The notes below the pieces were generated by a model. That model did not search any database. It was not told where the DNA came from and saw only the letters and a program-made list of their open reading frames with translations. A stretch of DNA of 64,000 nucleotides from assembly GCF_014805625.2 (NCBI RefSeq), contig NW_023998414.1, positions 9,956,568 to 10,020,567 of the forward strand, in the 5' to 3' direction. This stretch comes from Glossina fuscipes (Eukaryota; Arthropoda; Insecta; Diptera; Glossinidae). Made by a program: the position numbers and the translations under genes. Shown piece after piece: positions 23,323-36,066 of the stretch (positions within the stretch are counted from its first letter, which is position 1; each line of letters starts with the position of its first letter).

Positions 23323-24730
23323 ATTGCCGCCTCTCACTCTTCAATTTGATTCATGCAATCGTGTGAACACATTTTGGAGGTTTCTCAATAAATTTTTATG
23401 TCAGTTATTTGCAATCACGTACAAATACAAAATATTTTTATTTTTTTTTTATTTTTATTTTTAATTTTATTTTGATTTTGTTTTTTTTTTTGTTTTTGTT
23501 TTTTTTTTTTGCACGCTCTTACACTTATGATATTTTTAGTCAATTGATAATGTCAGAGGTGTTAAACGACCATTGTGTCGATTTATATATTCGCTCGTTC
23601 GTTCCGTACATGTGGTTGCACTCTTTAACATATATTTTAAAAAACTTTCAATTCAATTAAGCGTAAATTAAATGAAAATTCATAAAGAAAAAAAAAAAAA
23701 AAACATTCTTTGTTACCTATATTTGTTGTTAGAAATAAAAAGAAAAAAAAAAAAAAATAAAATAAAATTCTTTTTTAATTGCATTTTTTTAAATCAAGTA
23801 GAAATTCCATAGAAATAAGGAGAAATGTTTAACTTGAATCGATGGATCGATTTAAAATATTGCGCGACCATTGACATATATAATAATACCTTTAAAAATT
23901 TAAGGCAATTGACGAACTGATCGCCGCAAAGTCAAACACTGACTCACATTACTCACCTTCGAAGGCATATCGCGCAAAGTTGCCAGGTTAAGCTAATGCA
24001 TTGCCATGTAAATAAAATTCTTACCAATTACTCACCAACGCTGGTGAATTTGTAAAAAATTTGTAAAAAACGTCCTATCTAATTTAGAAAAAAACTTCAT
24101 CTTTATAAAAAATTATTTCCTTTTTTTTTATTTCTTCAGTTATTTATTTATGTTCCACAAAACCTGTTATTGTTGACATTGTACCCGAGTTTAGTCTAAC
24201 TTAGTAACGAATACAAAGTGAACATCTTTGACAGATTGCGAATTATTTAAAGTGGAGTTGATTCAAGTTCTCCTCTAAATTTGAGTGAAAATAAAGTTGT
24301 AGCTCTCCCCCAAAAACTGTAAATTTATTATTATTTTTATGCAAAGGGATACTTTTCATGAAAGCCTTCATATATTACAGATAGCGGTGGGACACAAGTT
24401 GTTAAAGATTTTATCAGTTTTCATTTGTCGTCGTCAGAAAAGACTAAAAAATAGATTTTTTTTCAAGGAGTACACATAATACACCTACGTGATCGAAATT
24501 TTCCCCCGGTTAATATTTATGTTAAATCGTTACTATGGATTAACTTTCGTCATAAAATATTGAAAAAAAAAAAAAAAATCTTCTTGCCAAAGGGCTTGTT
24601 ATTTATGAAAACCCTTATTTTGAATGGATCTAAAATATAAACTCCTGTGATTCAAATTTGATCAAATTTTATTTGAGGAATTTTCCTTATAAAATAATAA
24701 AAATTGGACATTTTTACCATACAAAAGGTT
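22430..24730. other. Non-coding stretch dominated by simple repeats; no gene seen
   Basis: It holds A/T homopolymers (22,495-22,517, 22,852-22,865, 22,913-22,930, 23,441-23,510, 23,690-23,760) and a (TATG)n microsatellite. The 83-codon plus frame at 23,409 is a by-product of T-rich DNA (runs of Phe). Confidence 0.5.
23281..23323. repeat. (TATG)n microsatellite
   Basis: TGTA/TATG tetranucleotide repeat, directly visible. Confidence 0.9.
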
Positions 24731-24734
24731 AATT

Positions 24735-24970
24735 TTCATTAGGATCTTCATATGGTGTGGAATCGAGAAAATAGACGAACATGATCGAAAGTCGGTAAGG
24801 TTTATGGGCGGTCGTGGCAAAAACACTTAAACAGACATCGGATCGTCAGGCAAGCTTAGACCGATTTGGAAAATGATACTGGATGGTGCGGTACAATATA
24901 TAGTGGGTCCATCTTAAATGCTTCTAGGTGCTATCCACACAAAAACTTTGTAAATTTTGTATAACAAGGG
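24735..24970 (-). repeat. TCCGTCTG-type dispersed repeat, copy 4 (minus)
   Basis: Read on the minus strand it begins with TTGTTATACAAAAT, AAAGTTTTTGTGTGGAT and GCACCTAGAAG, followed by GATGGACCCACTATATATTG. This is the same order as the 44,890 and 57,930 plus-strand copies. The TCCGTCTG tract is eroded (CAGACATCGGATCG near 24,833). Confidence 0.6.
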
Positions 24971-26224
24971 ACGTAGACTGCAATGAAATGTTGATATACG
25001 ATATTTTGTGATTGCAATCTTCGTTCGATATTGTAATTGAATAATTTACCATTCAGCCTTTATATATAATAATGGATTTCTTTTTCCCCAAACTAATATT
25101 TACCACGAAGGCGACAAGAAACTTGAAAAATATTTGTGTTGTAAGCAAATATGCCCCGAATTATTCCTGATCAGTATAGGATTCTACTATGATGGTTGTT
25201 TGGTCACTTTTATATCTCAGGCTGATATTTATGGCTTTTACTTGTGGGGATAGAGGAACAAATGTCTTATAAAACTTTCTCATACTACCAAACACTATAT
25301 ATGTAGGAATAGAGACTCATATAAAGATTAGAAATTTATTCGATCAGATCTATGATAGAAAGATTAAGCTATAATTTAGTTTAATGCCTGCCGATCAAGC
25401 TTGATAATGAACGGGATCGCTTTGAAATAAGAAGGGAAATGAGAGTGCTCCCGATCCGGCTAATCGATGCGCACAGTTGACAAGTATCAATTTCGATTCG
25501 ATCGAATGTGAAGTTTTCGAAACCGAAGACTGCATCTCTTGATAGCAATAACTTTTAAACGAGATCTTTGATAAGCGGTTTGCCCTGTTTACTCCCTAAC
25601 ATATTTCTAGTGCATGTCGTTTAATCTTCAATTTGCCCTTAAAAACTTATCATAATTTTTTTCCTCCAACCTTGTTTTTTTTTTTTTTTTAATTAAATAT
25701 TAATGTTTTTAAGAAATTTTTTCTTTTCAGATGTTTCGTGATAATTAAAGCAATCACCGGTAAGTGTTAAGATTTATCGTAAATGGTTTTTTTTTTTTTT
25801 TTTTACCTTGAACTTAACATATGCGCGTTGCTTTCGTTTACGGTCGCAGACTATAAGACAAATTTTTTTTTTGTGTTTTTTTTCTTATAAATTAGGTCAA
25901 CAATTTTTTATGGTTACAACTTCTTTTTACCATAGTACCGACACGACACGCTGAAGGTATGGAAGAATAAAGGGGTCTGGTTGTAAGCGTAAATTGCATT
26001 TCTTCCTTTGTGTTTTTTTTTTTTTTTTTTCAATTTTAGTACTTTATTGTAGAGTCGTGACTCTATTTGTTTTGATGGGGGGCATTGGTATTGTAAATGG
26101 TTTTCAAATAAACTTGAAAAAAATATTTTACATTTTTCACACATGCATTTCTTTCTTTAACCTCTTTTGTTTTTGTTTTAGGCGATATAAAGTCTGATTT
26201 TTGTAAAGTGTGCAGATATATTCC

Positions 26225-26470
26225 TTTCATGAAAACGTTTGCTACTCCCCAAGGAAGGCTTCAGAAGCCCCATACAGTGATTGTATTGTTGAGTCACAAT
26301 GAATTCTGAATCGATCTAGACATGTCCATTTGTCCATCCGTTCGTTCATGCGCGTGAGTAATGTTTCCGATTCGCCTGTGCGCCAAATATTTCGACACTG
26401 CCATCAGGTTATGCATGCACTGTGGTACTGAAACGCGTCGAATCGGTTATGCGACCAGCCTACGATAGAA
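26225..26470 (+). repeat. TCCGTCTG-type dispersed repeat, copy 5
   Basis: GAAAACGTTTGCTACTCCCC, AAGCCCCATACAGTG, GAATCGATCTAGACATGTCC, then TTTGTCCATCCGTTCGTTC and a GTGAGTAATG word correspond in order to the copy at 7,495. Confidence 0.65.
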
Positions 26471-27839
26471 AGTCAACTGAGAATAGCTCCGTTTTCATAA
26501 CCAAGGGAAAGAATTGGATTCTTGTGGCCATTGCGATTAAACCACAATAGCATCAACGTTGAAAATTCTCTAAGTACCAGGGTGGAGAAATTTGAGAAAA
26601 TCGGCGGCAACGCTTTTCCAAGAATATGAGGTGTCGTAGTGTTGCTCTTTTTGTTTTTCTTATATATTTTTGATTTTTTTTCGTTTTTTAAGACAAACGT
26701 GGTGGGCGTGAAAGATTCGGTCACAATCGATTTAAATTTTCTTAGTTGTTTTTCTATAAAATTAGTTATGCTCTATGAGTATTACGTGTATTTTTGTCGT
26801 TTTGCAGCCATAGGAGCATCTGATATTTATGGTTTAAGTTTACCTTTGAGTTTAATGTGTTACAGTTTTAAAATATTTATGTAATATACGTGACTTTCAT
26901 TCGATGATAACTGTTGTGTTACAAAGTATGGTTTAGATAAATATTTTATTAAAATTCAAAAAAAAATTAAACAAGTCCAACATGAACTCAACAACTCATT
27001 GCAACAATTCGTTCGTCAAGTTTACTATTGTGTATATTCTACTTGGCTCAATAAACGAGATGGACGAAATTAACGATGGGTTTTGACGTTCGCTTATCTC
27101 ATCTCAATAAATCAAAGTTTCCACGATATCGGGAAAAAAATCGAAAATTTTTAAAAATTTCTTTTACCCATCTATCAAGAGAATAGGAATACCATTAAAT
27201 TTTAACAAGGGTCTTAAATAAATCAATCGAAAATGGTTGAATACGTGTATAGCAAATTAACGATATTTGTACAGGGAGACGCAATAGAGGACGAAATTAT
27301 TTAAAATCGGTTTCGACGTCGTTATAAAGTAATGCGTTCCTATTCATGAATCAATTATATGCGTAGAAATATATTTGCATGCACCTCCTCGCATGGCGTT
27401 ACAGAATTTTTGTCCTTCCGTTCGTAACAGTGCATCCTCTCAAGTATCTTTGAACAAATGACTTGATTTAGTAATCTGTTCTTTCGTTCGACCATTCTGG
27501 CTGCCTTTTCTACCTAAGGGCGACATATTTACCTGGTTGCGGTGCTTTTGTTTGGCTGAGGTGTTGTATCACAATGCTCCCGCTTGTAAAAGCAGGAACA
27601 GAAAAGCGAAACTATATGCATACGCACAACCACAAACAATATTTGAAAAGGACGATTACTCATCCGCAAAGGATAACCGATGCATGCTAAAAGTAAATGT
27701 AAAATTGATACTGATCGGCTAATTGACACGGCTATAGTTTTCTATAATATTCATCAACTATCTTGAAAAGGCGACAAAGGATTAATGATGAATTTCACAA
27801 AGCGCCATTGGTTCGCTACAATGACGTAGTTGCAAAGAG

Positions 27840-28090
27840 AACTGTTTCGAGTAAAGAAAAAAAAGCTCTTTCACCAAGATAATGCACCGAGTATTAAGCG
27901 GACCATAAGGGCAAAACTGCGTGGATCACACTTTCAATCTATTCCAAATCCACCAAATTTTCCAGGTTTATCTTTTCGTATAAGTTAAAAGAGCCGCCCT
28001 TCGAAAATAGACATAGCTTGAAGGAAGATATGATCCCTGAAATGAAGCGTATTTTGACGGGATAAATAAATCGTTCTGTAAGAAAACCAT
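27840..28090 (+). mobile_element. Decayed mariner-family transposase fragment
   Basis: The plus strand encodes KLFHQDNAPSIKRT, then IPNPPNFPG, in one frame near 27,870-27,965. After a one-base shift, FIFSYKLKEPPF followed by HSLKEDMIPEMKRIL runs to about 28,063. These match the order of the mariner catalytic core: HxDNAP (second catalytic Asp), PPYSPDLAP (third-Asp block, here degraded), FxFxxLK, and a downstream helix. The first catalytic Asp region, the N terminus and the terminal repeats were not found. It is in the opposite orientation to the other two mariner relics. Confidence 0.65.
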
Positions 28091-28589
28091 AAAAATAGAA
28101 AGTTAAAGAAGAATAAAGTCGAATTTTACCTAATACTTGTCGTATTAGCGACGCTCTATTAGTAAAGGTCTGTAAAGAGGGCTCGATAAATAAGGTTAGT
28201 AATGAAAATTTCAATATCTCTTCATATATTTAGCAAAAGTAAAGACTTAAGACACAAATAACTGAATGGTTCCCCCTTTTATTATGTAAGAGTAGTGGGG
28301 CAGCGGTAGCTTTTTACAGCCAGTATGAGTATCTAATAAACATTTCTAGTTCATGTAAATATATTTTATGTGTAATTATTTATCCTTTGTCGTATTAAGA
28401 TTATCTTCAGGTGTCGAGGGAAAGTGCCTTCCCCATCTTCTTTCAGACTCCAAAGATATCAGAATGGTATCAAATTATCTCCGTTTCGCAACTGTCCGGT
28501 CATGGGGGTGGGGCAACAGTTGAATTTCATTTCTAATGTGTTTGAATTTTGCATGGCATACCATGTGTCAATGGTCATGGAAATTTATG

Positions 28590-29380
28590 AAGACAAATTT
28601 ATTTTTAATTTTAATTTTTTTTTTTTTTTTTTTTTTTTTTATTATTAAAAATTCTATTTAAAATTGTTTCGTTCAAACTGATTTACAGCGAAAGGAAAAA
28701 CGAACATTTTTCTTATTATATTTTTTGCCTTCATTATAGAATTTGTGGAATCATTTTTTTTTTTTTTTTTTTTTTATGTAAATAAATTACCTTTCATTAG
28801 TTGTTGTTCTTTTGTTATGCGGTTGTTGTTGTTTTGTTATTTTTTAAATTATTCAATATACAAAAAATATTCAGCATAAGATGCATAGTTTCATACACTT
28901 TTGTTTTTTTTGTTTTTTATTATTTAAAAAAAAATAAACAATTTTTTTTTTTTTTTTAATTTTAACATATTTTCATGTACATTTTTTGGTTTTATCTCAT
29001 TTTTTAATTATATTAATAACACGTTTATCCTCTTGTAGTCTCTGCGGTTTTTTAATACATTATAAAATATAATGAAAAACAACATTCGCAACTTTCCTCC
29101 ATAGCCTTTGTAATACCAAACAAACAACACATGTACTCGTACATAAGGTTACATATTTACACATATCTATAAACTTTTATATATATATGTATATTTTTGT
29201 TTTAAGTATATATATATATATATATAGATGTGTATATTACTTATTACTTTATGTATTGTACACACATAATTCCACCGTAAAGTGTCATAAAATTACGGGA
29301 GAAAAGCAGGAAAAAAAAAAGAAAAAATAAAGAAAAAAAAAAAAAACAAACCAAAACAAAAAACACAAAATGATAATAAA
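28590..29380. repeat. Cluster of poly-T, poly-A and (TA)n tracts
   Basis: T runs at about 28,615-28,640, 28,756-28,775 and 28,942-28,957, (TA)n at 29,208-29,226, and A runs at 29,310-29,346. No coding signal. Confidence 0.85.
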
Positions 29381-29715
29381 ATAAAAACACAAACAAATAC
29401 TACAACAGCTTTTTTAATATTAACGGTCATTATAGTTGGTCTCGCATCCATTTTATAATAACATATGAGATTTTCTTGTCTATACAACGTAGAGTACACA
29501 AACAGGTAATCAGGAGTATGTTGGGCGCATAAATCCACTAAACGAATATAAATAAACTCAAATGTGTGAATCCATTTCTATATTTTGTATGATCTGCCCT
29601 GCATTGGCATTAGATATGCGAAAATAATCATTTTTATGTTTCGGATTCGGATATAATTCTACTTTTGAAATATGGGACCTCCTCACCTCACTACATGTAG
29701 AGTAATAAAGATTTA

Positions 29716-30085
29716 CTGTTGTTATGCCCTGCACCACATATGTGCTACAAGTGTTTATTATATATGTGTGGATGCGTGCAACACCCGCAAAGACTTGGGA
29801 TAGATCCATTTTTTATTGTACCTATCTAAGATTGTCTGTCCGTCTGTCCGTCTTTGGTGTTCAACCTACCGATCACAATTTTCGAGATATTATGATTAAA
29901 TTTATTACACCGATATCTTTTGGCTCAAGTATGCACGCTATTGAAAATGGTTCGGATTGGAACACTTGGTCGATGAGTTCACATACAACGGCTTACTTCT
30001 TATATAAGAAACTGTGTTAAGCAAAGTATTTATGGGGTATTTAATGGTGGGCCGTGCCCGACTGTAGTCTTTATACTGGTTGGGC
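29716..30085 (+). repeat. TCCGTCTG-type dispersed repeat, near full-length copy 6
   Basis: It starts with TGCCCTGCACCACATATGTG, continues with GTGTGGATGCGTGCAACACCC, GATAGATCC and TGTCTGTCCGTCTGTCCGTC, and ends with GGGGTATTTAATGGTGGGCCGTGCCCGACTGTAGTC. The ACCCTGCACC beginning and the GGGTAT...GTGCCCGACT end are the boundaries I associate with this dipteran family, so about 370 bases may be one whole unit. Confidence 0.7.
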
Positions 30086-30106
30086 AGCTAAATATTATGG
30101 CAAATA

Positions 30107-30195
30107 TTAACACATTGCACTCTTAGGTCGACTATGTGTCGACAATGCATATCTTACATCAGTTCCTATGTCGCCCCAGAGTCGACATTATACTG
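30107..30195 (+). mobile_element. Small TTAA-associated element, copy 1 (one end only)
   Basis: TTAACACATTGCACTCTTAGGTCGACTATG and AGAGTCGACATTATACT match, in order, the element at 50,214-50,324 (CAACACTTTGCACTCCTATGTCG and AGAGTCGTCATTGTACT). The second terminal repeat is not found here, so this copy looks truncated or has been separated from its other end. Confidence 0.5.
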
Positions 30196-32120
30196 TTAGA
30201 TGTCTATGGACGATAACATGAAAATTAAAATGAAAACTTTTATTAGTTCACTTGGTGTTTAATGCTTCCGCCTAACCCTTAATAAATGCATCCATCTCTT
30301 TTCGAAAACTTGACTTGAGAGACTCGTTGAGAGAGAGAGAGAGTGAGTTGATTTATTCGCGACAGTGTTTAAACGAATTGTTTATGGAATCGTGCATTAG
30401 TCGAACTTGTTGTCTATGATGGTCAAATGTCGCACAGACACAAGATCAGAAGTCCCAAAATCATTTTGAAGCCTTTGCTGGTTGAAGATCTTTATTAGCA
30501 ATACCTTTCGTTTACCTTCTAATGGCAAAATCAATTGTAATTTTCGCTATAACAATGTGGCTTTATAATTGTTACAATTGTGTTCATAAATTTAAATGAT
30601 ATCAATATTTAGTATAAGAATGGAATAAATTAAGTTTTCATTTGCTTTTTTAATGAAGGTTTAACAACCAAATCTGCTCCATTGTCTCAGTTATTGTTTC
30701 TCTTATCAGCTGCCAGAGTACAATGAAGACAAAGAAAATTAGCTCACGAATTTGCCTAACTTATACAAATATAATTATAGATTATGAAAGTCAGTGATTC
30801 CGACACTTAACCACTGTTTAACCACTGATTGCAAAATAAAGATATTTTTCGACATAATCTGAATATTACATAACATTATGATGAAAATAACGCTTGTTAC
30901 GGTCCTATATTCTATGCTGCATCGAAATTCTCCATAAAGAAAATTTAGTTTAATCCGTTTAAAATTTCGAATAATGTTTAAATTCCTTATTTGCCCGGAT
31001 GTGCGTATAAAGATCCTTCAGAAACCCTGATTAATGTTTAAAGGTTAAATTGAGATAAAAGTGTAAAACTATTAGGTCACTCCATACATAATGCGGTCCG
31101 TTAAACATATATTCGTTTATCACAGTGAAAATGTGTTTTCGTTTCGAAGCATTTTTTGTAAAAATCATTCTCCCACGAGTAGCAATGTCTAGTAAATCAA
31201 AGCGGATAAGGGCTAGAATACTATAGAGCTTTGATTTCCGTACAAATTTATTTAGTACTATGAAAGTGACTCAGGTTGCGAACATAGGTTATAGCGGCTC
31301 TAATAAAGGGCGTCTCTAATGCTGACTTAAGCCGTCCACGGTAAGATTTCCTTCGTATTGTTTGGTTTACTTTAACAATTCACAGCGATTTATATCTTAC
31401 CAAACGGATAAGTAAGCCGTTCAAGCGTGCAATTTTCCTTCGCATAGATTACCTGTCTTCTACTTTATCTGTTACACATACTTGCGGTATATGGTGTATT
31501 AAGTTTGTGGAGATGTACTGAATGTAACATCCAAAAAGAACTTGAAATAAATCTACATTCTAATATATCGATCGATTCAGAATCATATTCTATATTGATT
31601 TTTAGTTTCTCGTCGTCTGTCTTTTTTGAGGTCTATTCATGTATTTGTGTTATGTTCACATACGGATTGGAATTTCTGACAGAAAATGGTTTGAACATGG
31701 ACACTCCCCATAAGAAGCTTTAAGATTTTTTTATGAAAGAAAATATTGCATTTCTCGAATATTCCCAACCGATATCGCCGCATTGTATTAACCGATGCGA
31801 AAAATGAGGTTCGATTAGTTAAATTTTCTGAAACGCTTCTCCGCGTAATCACTGCCACGGAAGGTAACCCTTCATATGGTAAAACAATGGAGTTTTTAAT
31901 ACGTTACAATGGAAGTTAACGCATGACATTAGTTTAACATTAAAGTTAAATGCAACGAAATGCGATTAATCGTTGTAGTTAGGGAACAGGTTCCTAACCA
32001 AAAGCATACAATGACGAGTAAACATGAATTTAGTTATTTTTTCTCTGTTGTCTGTGCATGCCTGGCTTGTATTCCTATTTTTGTTTTTGATAGGAAGACC
32101 GTTAACATAATTTTCTGATT

Positions 32121-32288
32121 TTAAAGATAACCAGCACTTAGGCTCGTGAACTTCCGGTTTCCCCTCAATTCCGGTAATTGATTGATTTCATCGGCATTGT
32201 GACTTTAAAGATAACCTGAACTTAGGTCCGTGAACTTTTGCTTTCCCCGCCAATTCAAGTAATTGATTGATTTCATTGGCATTTAGTT
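32121..32288. repeat. Tandem duplication, two 84-bp units
   Basis: TTAAAGATAACCAGCACTTAGG...GTAATTGATTGATTTCATCGGCATT is followed immediately, with a period of 84 bases, by TTAAAGATAACCTGAACTTAGG...GTAATTGATTGATTTCATTGGCATT. The outer thirds are better conserved than the centre (CTTCCGGTTTCCCC versus CTTTTGCTTTCCCC). Confidence 0.9.
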
Positions 32289-33187
32289 TTTATTTTTAAC
32301 AAGTTTAAATGAAAAAAAAAAATGGAAATCGAAAATCGAAAAACGATAGAAAATCGATAGAAGATAGTTTCAAATAAATCTCAACCTGTCAATGCCAATT
32401 AATCTACAGATTCCTTCAAGAAAAATCGTCAACATCTATCCATCGTAGAGGATCGATTAGGAGAAAAAAGATGGGAAAAATGGTTTATTCGTAAAAACTG
32501 TATGCGAAGATCTCATCTCGATACGCTCGTAAATAGAACAAGCAATTTAATCTATGAAGTTTTGTACTCCATTAGCAAAAATGCGGACGTTAACGGCAAG
32601 CTAGAATTGTTTTTAAATTTAAGGTGCCTTAAAAGCGTTTTGATGCGTATTTCGGCGACTTTTATGTCAAGCCGTTTCGAAAAAAGCGGCACAGGAAAAC
32701 CACATTGCTTTTGAAATGCCCCAATATTTAAATAAAACCGACAAAAGTCAACATTTTAAACCACAAGTCGTACGCAGACATTTTAATTGAAAAGAATAAA
32801 ACAAAAAAGCATAAATTTGCATTTAAATTGTTTTAATTAAATTACGCATTTTTATTATAAGATTACTTTAGTATTATACTCTAAAATTAACAAAAAAAAA
32901 ACAAAAAAAAAAAAATTTTTTTTTGGTGAATAAATCTATAAAAAAGTACATAAATTTACTGAAGCATAAAAACCATAATAAAGCTTTTATAAAATCAGAG
33001 GACATTGCCATTAAGCGAGCGATAAGAGGGGAAGCATACAAAAGGAAAGATATATATGTATTTTTTATTTATTTTATTTATTTTTTTTTTTTTTTTTTTA
33101 ATGTGACAATCACTTAAATTTATGTTATTAGAATCAACAAATACGATATATAAGCCACGGTAACTAATAATATGTGATATTTTCTAA

Positions 33188-33201
33188 TATATATATATAT
33201 G

Positions 33202-33232
<31 letters not shown>

Positions 33233-33233
33233 G
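33188..33233. repeat. (TA)n microsatellite
   Basis: Two TA blocks split by GTTC, directly visible. Confidence 0.9.
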
Positions 33234-33779
33234 GGAACAAAAGCTATCGTTGTGTGTCTCGTGTATGGCGAAAAAATGGAGCATAACACAAAGGAAATGT
33301 CAGCCGTTTCTGTATTCGTTTATGATAAACTAAAACGAAATATACGAGTATCACTTGTTTTTTTTTTTTTTTTTTTTTTTTTCCTCTGTCAAAATCATAC
33401 ACTTGTCGCAACGATACATAATATTTGACATTATATATAATTAGTTACGTACCTATTAGAGTGAGTTTGAATGTTCATTTCAAGCAGTTGTGATAAATTG
33501 GATTTTCATTTGTTTCTCAGCGCATTTGCGTGTTGTTTATTTGAATCAATTTTATTTATTTTTTTTCTTTTTCGCTTGTTGCTTTAAACCGTGGTTGGAT
33601 TCTGGAAATATATATATAAAAGAAACAAAACAAAAAAAATTAAAATGTGTAAAAATTCATAATACGTTCATAAATTCGACTAAAACAACATCGTTTGATA
33701 GCCGTCATGTTCTTATGTCTGTCCCTCAAATGATACATATGAGCCATTTATTTTGAAAGTGAAGCAAGTCCATTTTTCA

Positions 33780-33812
33780 AAAAAAAAAATAAATAAATAA
33801 ATAAAAGTATAA

Positions 33813-33845
<33 letters not shown>

Positions 33846-33862
33846 GTATGTATATATATAAA
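33780..33862. repeat. Poly-A / (AAAT)n / (TA)n compound microsatellite
   Basis: An A run, then AAAT units, then TATA with TATG interruptions. Confidence 0.9.
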
Positions 33863-34071
33863 TAACGATAACGATAATTATACTTAAAACTTAACATAAT
33901 CTTTTTATGTCTTTAAATTATTTATTATCAAAAAAAGAGAAATCAAGTTCTCTAAAATTTGTTACACGAAAGCCTTAGTTATTAACGGTATTGCAAATAT
34001 ATTTGTTTTGAGAGTTGTCGGGCAACTGGTTAGAAGACGAACGACAAAGACTTGGTTGTATATTTATCCGA

Positions 34072-34208
34072 AAAACCATACTGCTGATCGGGAATACGAT
34101 ACGAAAGATAGGAGGGAGTAGTGTTTATGAACATTCCTCTTACAAATGGAGACATCAGATACGGTGGGAAAGACCCACTGGTGATGGGTAGGCGAGCAGT
34201 ATGGTTTT
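34072..34208. mobile_element. Possible MITE: 14-bp perfect inverted repeats
   Basis: AAAACCATACTGCT at 34,072-34,085 is the exact reverse complement of AGCAGTATGGTTTT at 34,195-34,208, enclosing about 110 bases that are less AT-rich than their surroundings. The size and structure fit a miniature inverted-repeat element. No clear target duplication was found and no second copy was seen in this window. Confidence 0.4.
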
Positions 34209-35630
34209 CTTTACATTAATTGCCATCACGGATGAGACTCTCAGCTATTATCTAATAAGTTAATCTCAGGCTCTTTCGTACAATTGAGATTAGATCAAAT
34301 TAACTGTACATACATAAATTTCTTTGTGAATTTGTCTATGTACATCAAATTGGCAAATTAATTAACTGCATAAAATGCTTGGTTACATTAATTTTTCTTA
34401 TTTTCATATATATATTTAAGTTTGAATGGCTTCCTTAAAAAGCGCTTTAACTAAAATATTTATTGCTATTTACATAGAAGTACGAATTGCGTTCCGAAAT
34501 AAATTATTTATTATTCAATGGCTATAACCATTTTGCCATTTGCAGCGGTATCCCGAGCACGGTAACTGAGCCACCGCTGACTGTAATAAGTCTCTAAAAA
34601 CCAACCGTAAACGTGGTTTTGTTGTTATAGGTCACCAACCATTTTAATTATAACAGACTGTACGAGAGTGCATTGCAATGCTACGAGAGAGAAATTTTTT
34701 TAAATTTTATAGAAAATGTCAAAAAAAATTGTGCATAAAAATATAATTTTTGTAGAAAATAAGCAAATATTAAAATAATATACTTTCGGAAAAATCCCAT
34801 GTTTACTAGGATGAGTCTGTCTGTCGATTTTCGAATAAATCGAATTATAAAAAATCAAAAACATAATGCACATTCATTTGCACAACTTTACTTGTTAGGA
34901 TAGCTGACGATTGATAACAAGATTGATAACAATTCGCAAAACATTTCCGAGGTGCAAAGAGATTGGGATGAAAATGTCCCAATACAGTAAAGTGTAATGG
35001 CAGCTCTTGTTTATGAGCAAGGTGTTAGCGTGAGGCAAAATCAGTGGAGTCAAGAGAGATGAATTGTAAGTTAATCTGAATTGAGCACTAAAATAAATAC
35101 AAATGAAATAATAATAAAAATGTAAATAAATCCCCAAAGCATTGTAAACAACACCAAGGTTAACCTAAAAATCACAATTGGATTAGAACTGGATTTCAAA
35201 AGGAGTTCAAGAGAAAGATAAAATCGCCAAAGGCCAGTTTACTCCAACTTTTGACGCTACGTCTGGTGTTTTTTTTTTTTTTTTTTTCTGCAAGCCTGTT
35301 ATAGGAGCAAGATTCTCATTCTAGAGTTTCGCTCTCCATTTTGCTTCGAAATACTGAATTTGAGAGAGGAAATGAAAAAATCGCTGCCGCCTAGCAAAGC
35401 CAATCACTAATTTCATGACAGATGCCAGAATGCGGCTGCATACAATGTCATATATATATTTATGTTATTAGAGAAATTTTTTGTAAATATATAGACAATT
35501 AAAAGTCAATCAAATGCTTTGACATTAAAATTAAAAAAAAAAAAAAAAATTAAGTAAAAAAATTCAGAAAGTGAAGTTAATCGATTTGGCAAAAGAAGCA
35601 TACATATATATAATAATATATAATGTATAC

Positions 35631-35632
<2 letters not shown>

Positions 35633-35663
<31 letters not shown>

Positions 35664-35670
35664 TAGATAG
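35633..35670. repeat. (TA)n microsatellite ending in GATA units
   Basis: Directly visible TA run followed by AGATAGATAG. Confidence 0.9.
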
Positions 35671-35977
35671 GTCTTCAATGAGCAATTCTAGGCTTTTCGA
35701 ACGACACGACAAAGTTCTTTTCAGTAACGTGTGATGGAAAATAACAATAAATAACGGATTACATCAATACTTACTTACTGTGTAGTCAAAAACAAAAACA
35801 TAAAATGAAACAAAAAATTTTTTAAAGTTCAACAGCAGACATTTGGATAAATTTGTGTTTTTATTCAAGATTTTCGTTTTTCGTCTTCGTTTGCTGCCTT
35901 CAATTATTCAAAACACATTATCTTACTTTCGATTGTTGAACAAATTGACTTTTGTTCTTTAAAATGTTTTAACAAAT

Positions 35978-36066
35978 TTAATTATTATTATTATTTAGTT
36001 TATTATAATAATAATGATCGTGATGGTCATGATGATGATGATGATAATGATGATATTATTATTATT
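35978..36066. repeat. Trinucleotide repeats (ATT)n and (ATG)n
   Basis: ATTATTATT, then GATGATGATGATGATAATGATG, then ATTATTATT. Short, interrupted. Confidence 0.85.

Larger units (their letters stand above)
30200..34060. other. Non-coding stretch; no gene seen
   Basis: It contains the 84-bp tandem duplication at 32,121, poly-T at 33,078-33,100 and 33,357-33,381, and (TA)n blocks. Short unrecognised frames only; for instance plus 32,502-32,714 has no domain. Confidence 0.5.

Noticed and set aside
23409..23660. Phe-rich 83-codon frame, and similar Phe/Ile/Tyr-rich frames at 8,349, 41,778, 46,283, 50,804 and 51,325
   Set aside because: These are translations of poly-T and (TA)n tracts, not proteins.
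34805..34845. GAGTCTGTCTGTCGATTTTCG as another dispersed-repeat core
   Set aside because: No flanking landmarks of the family are present.
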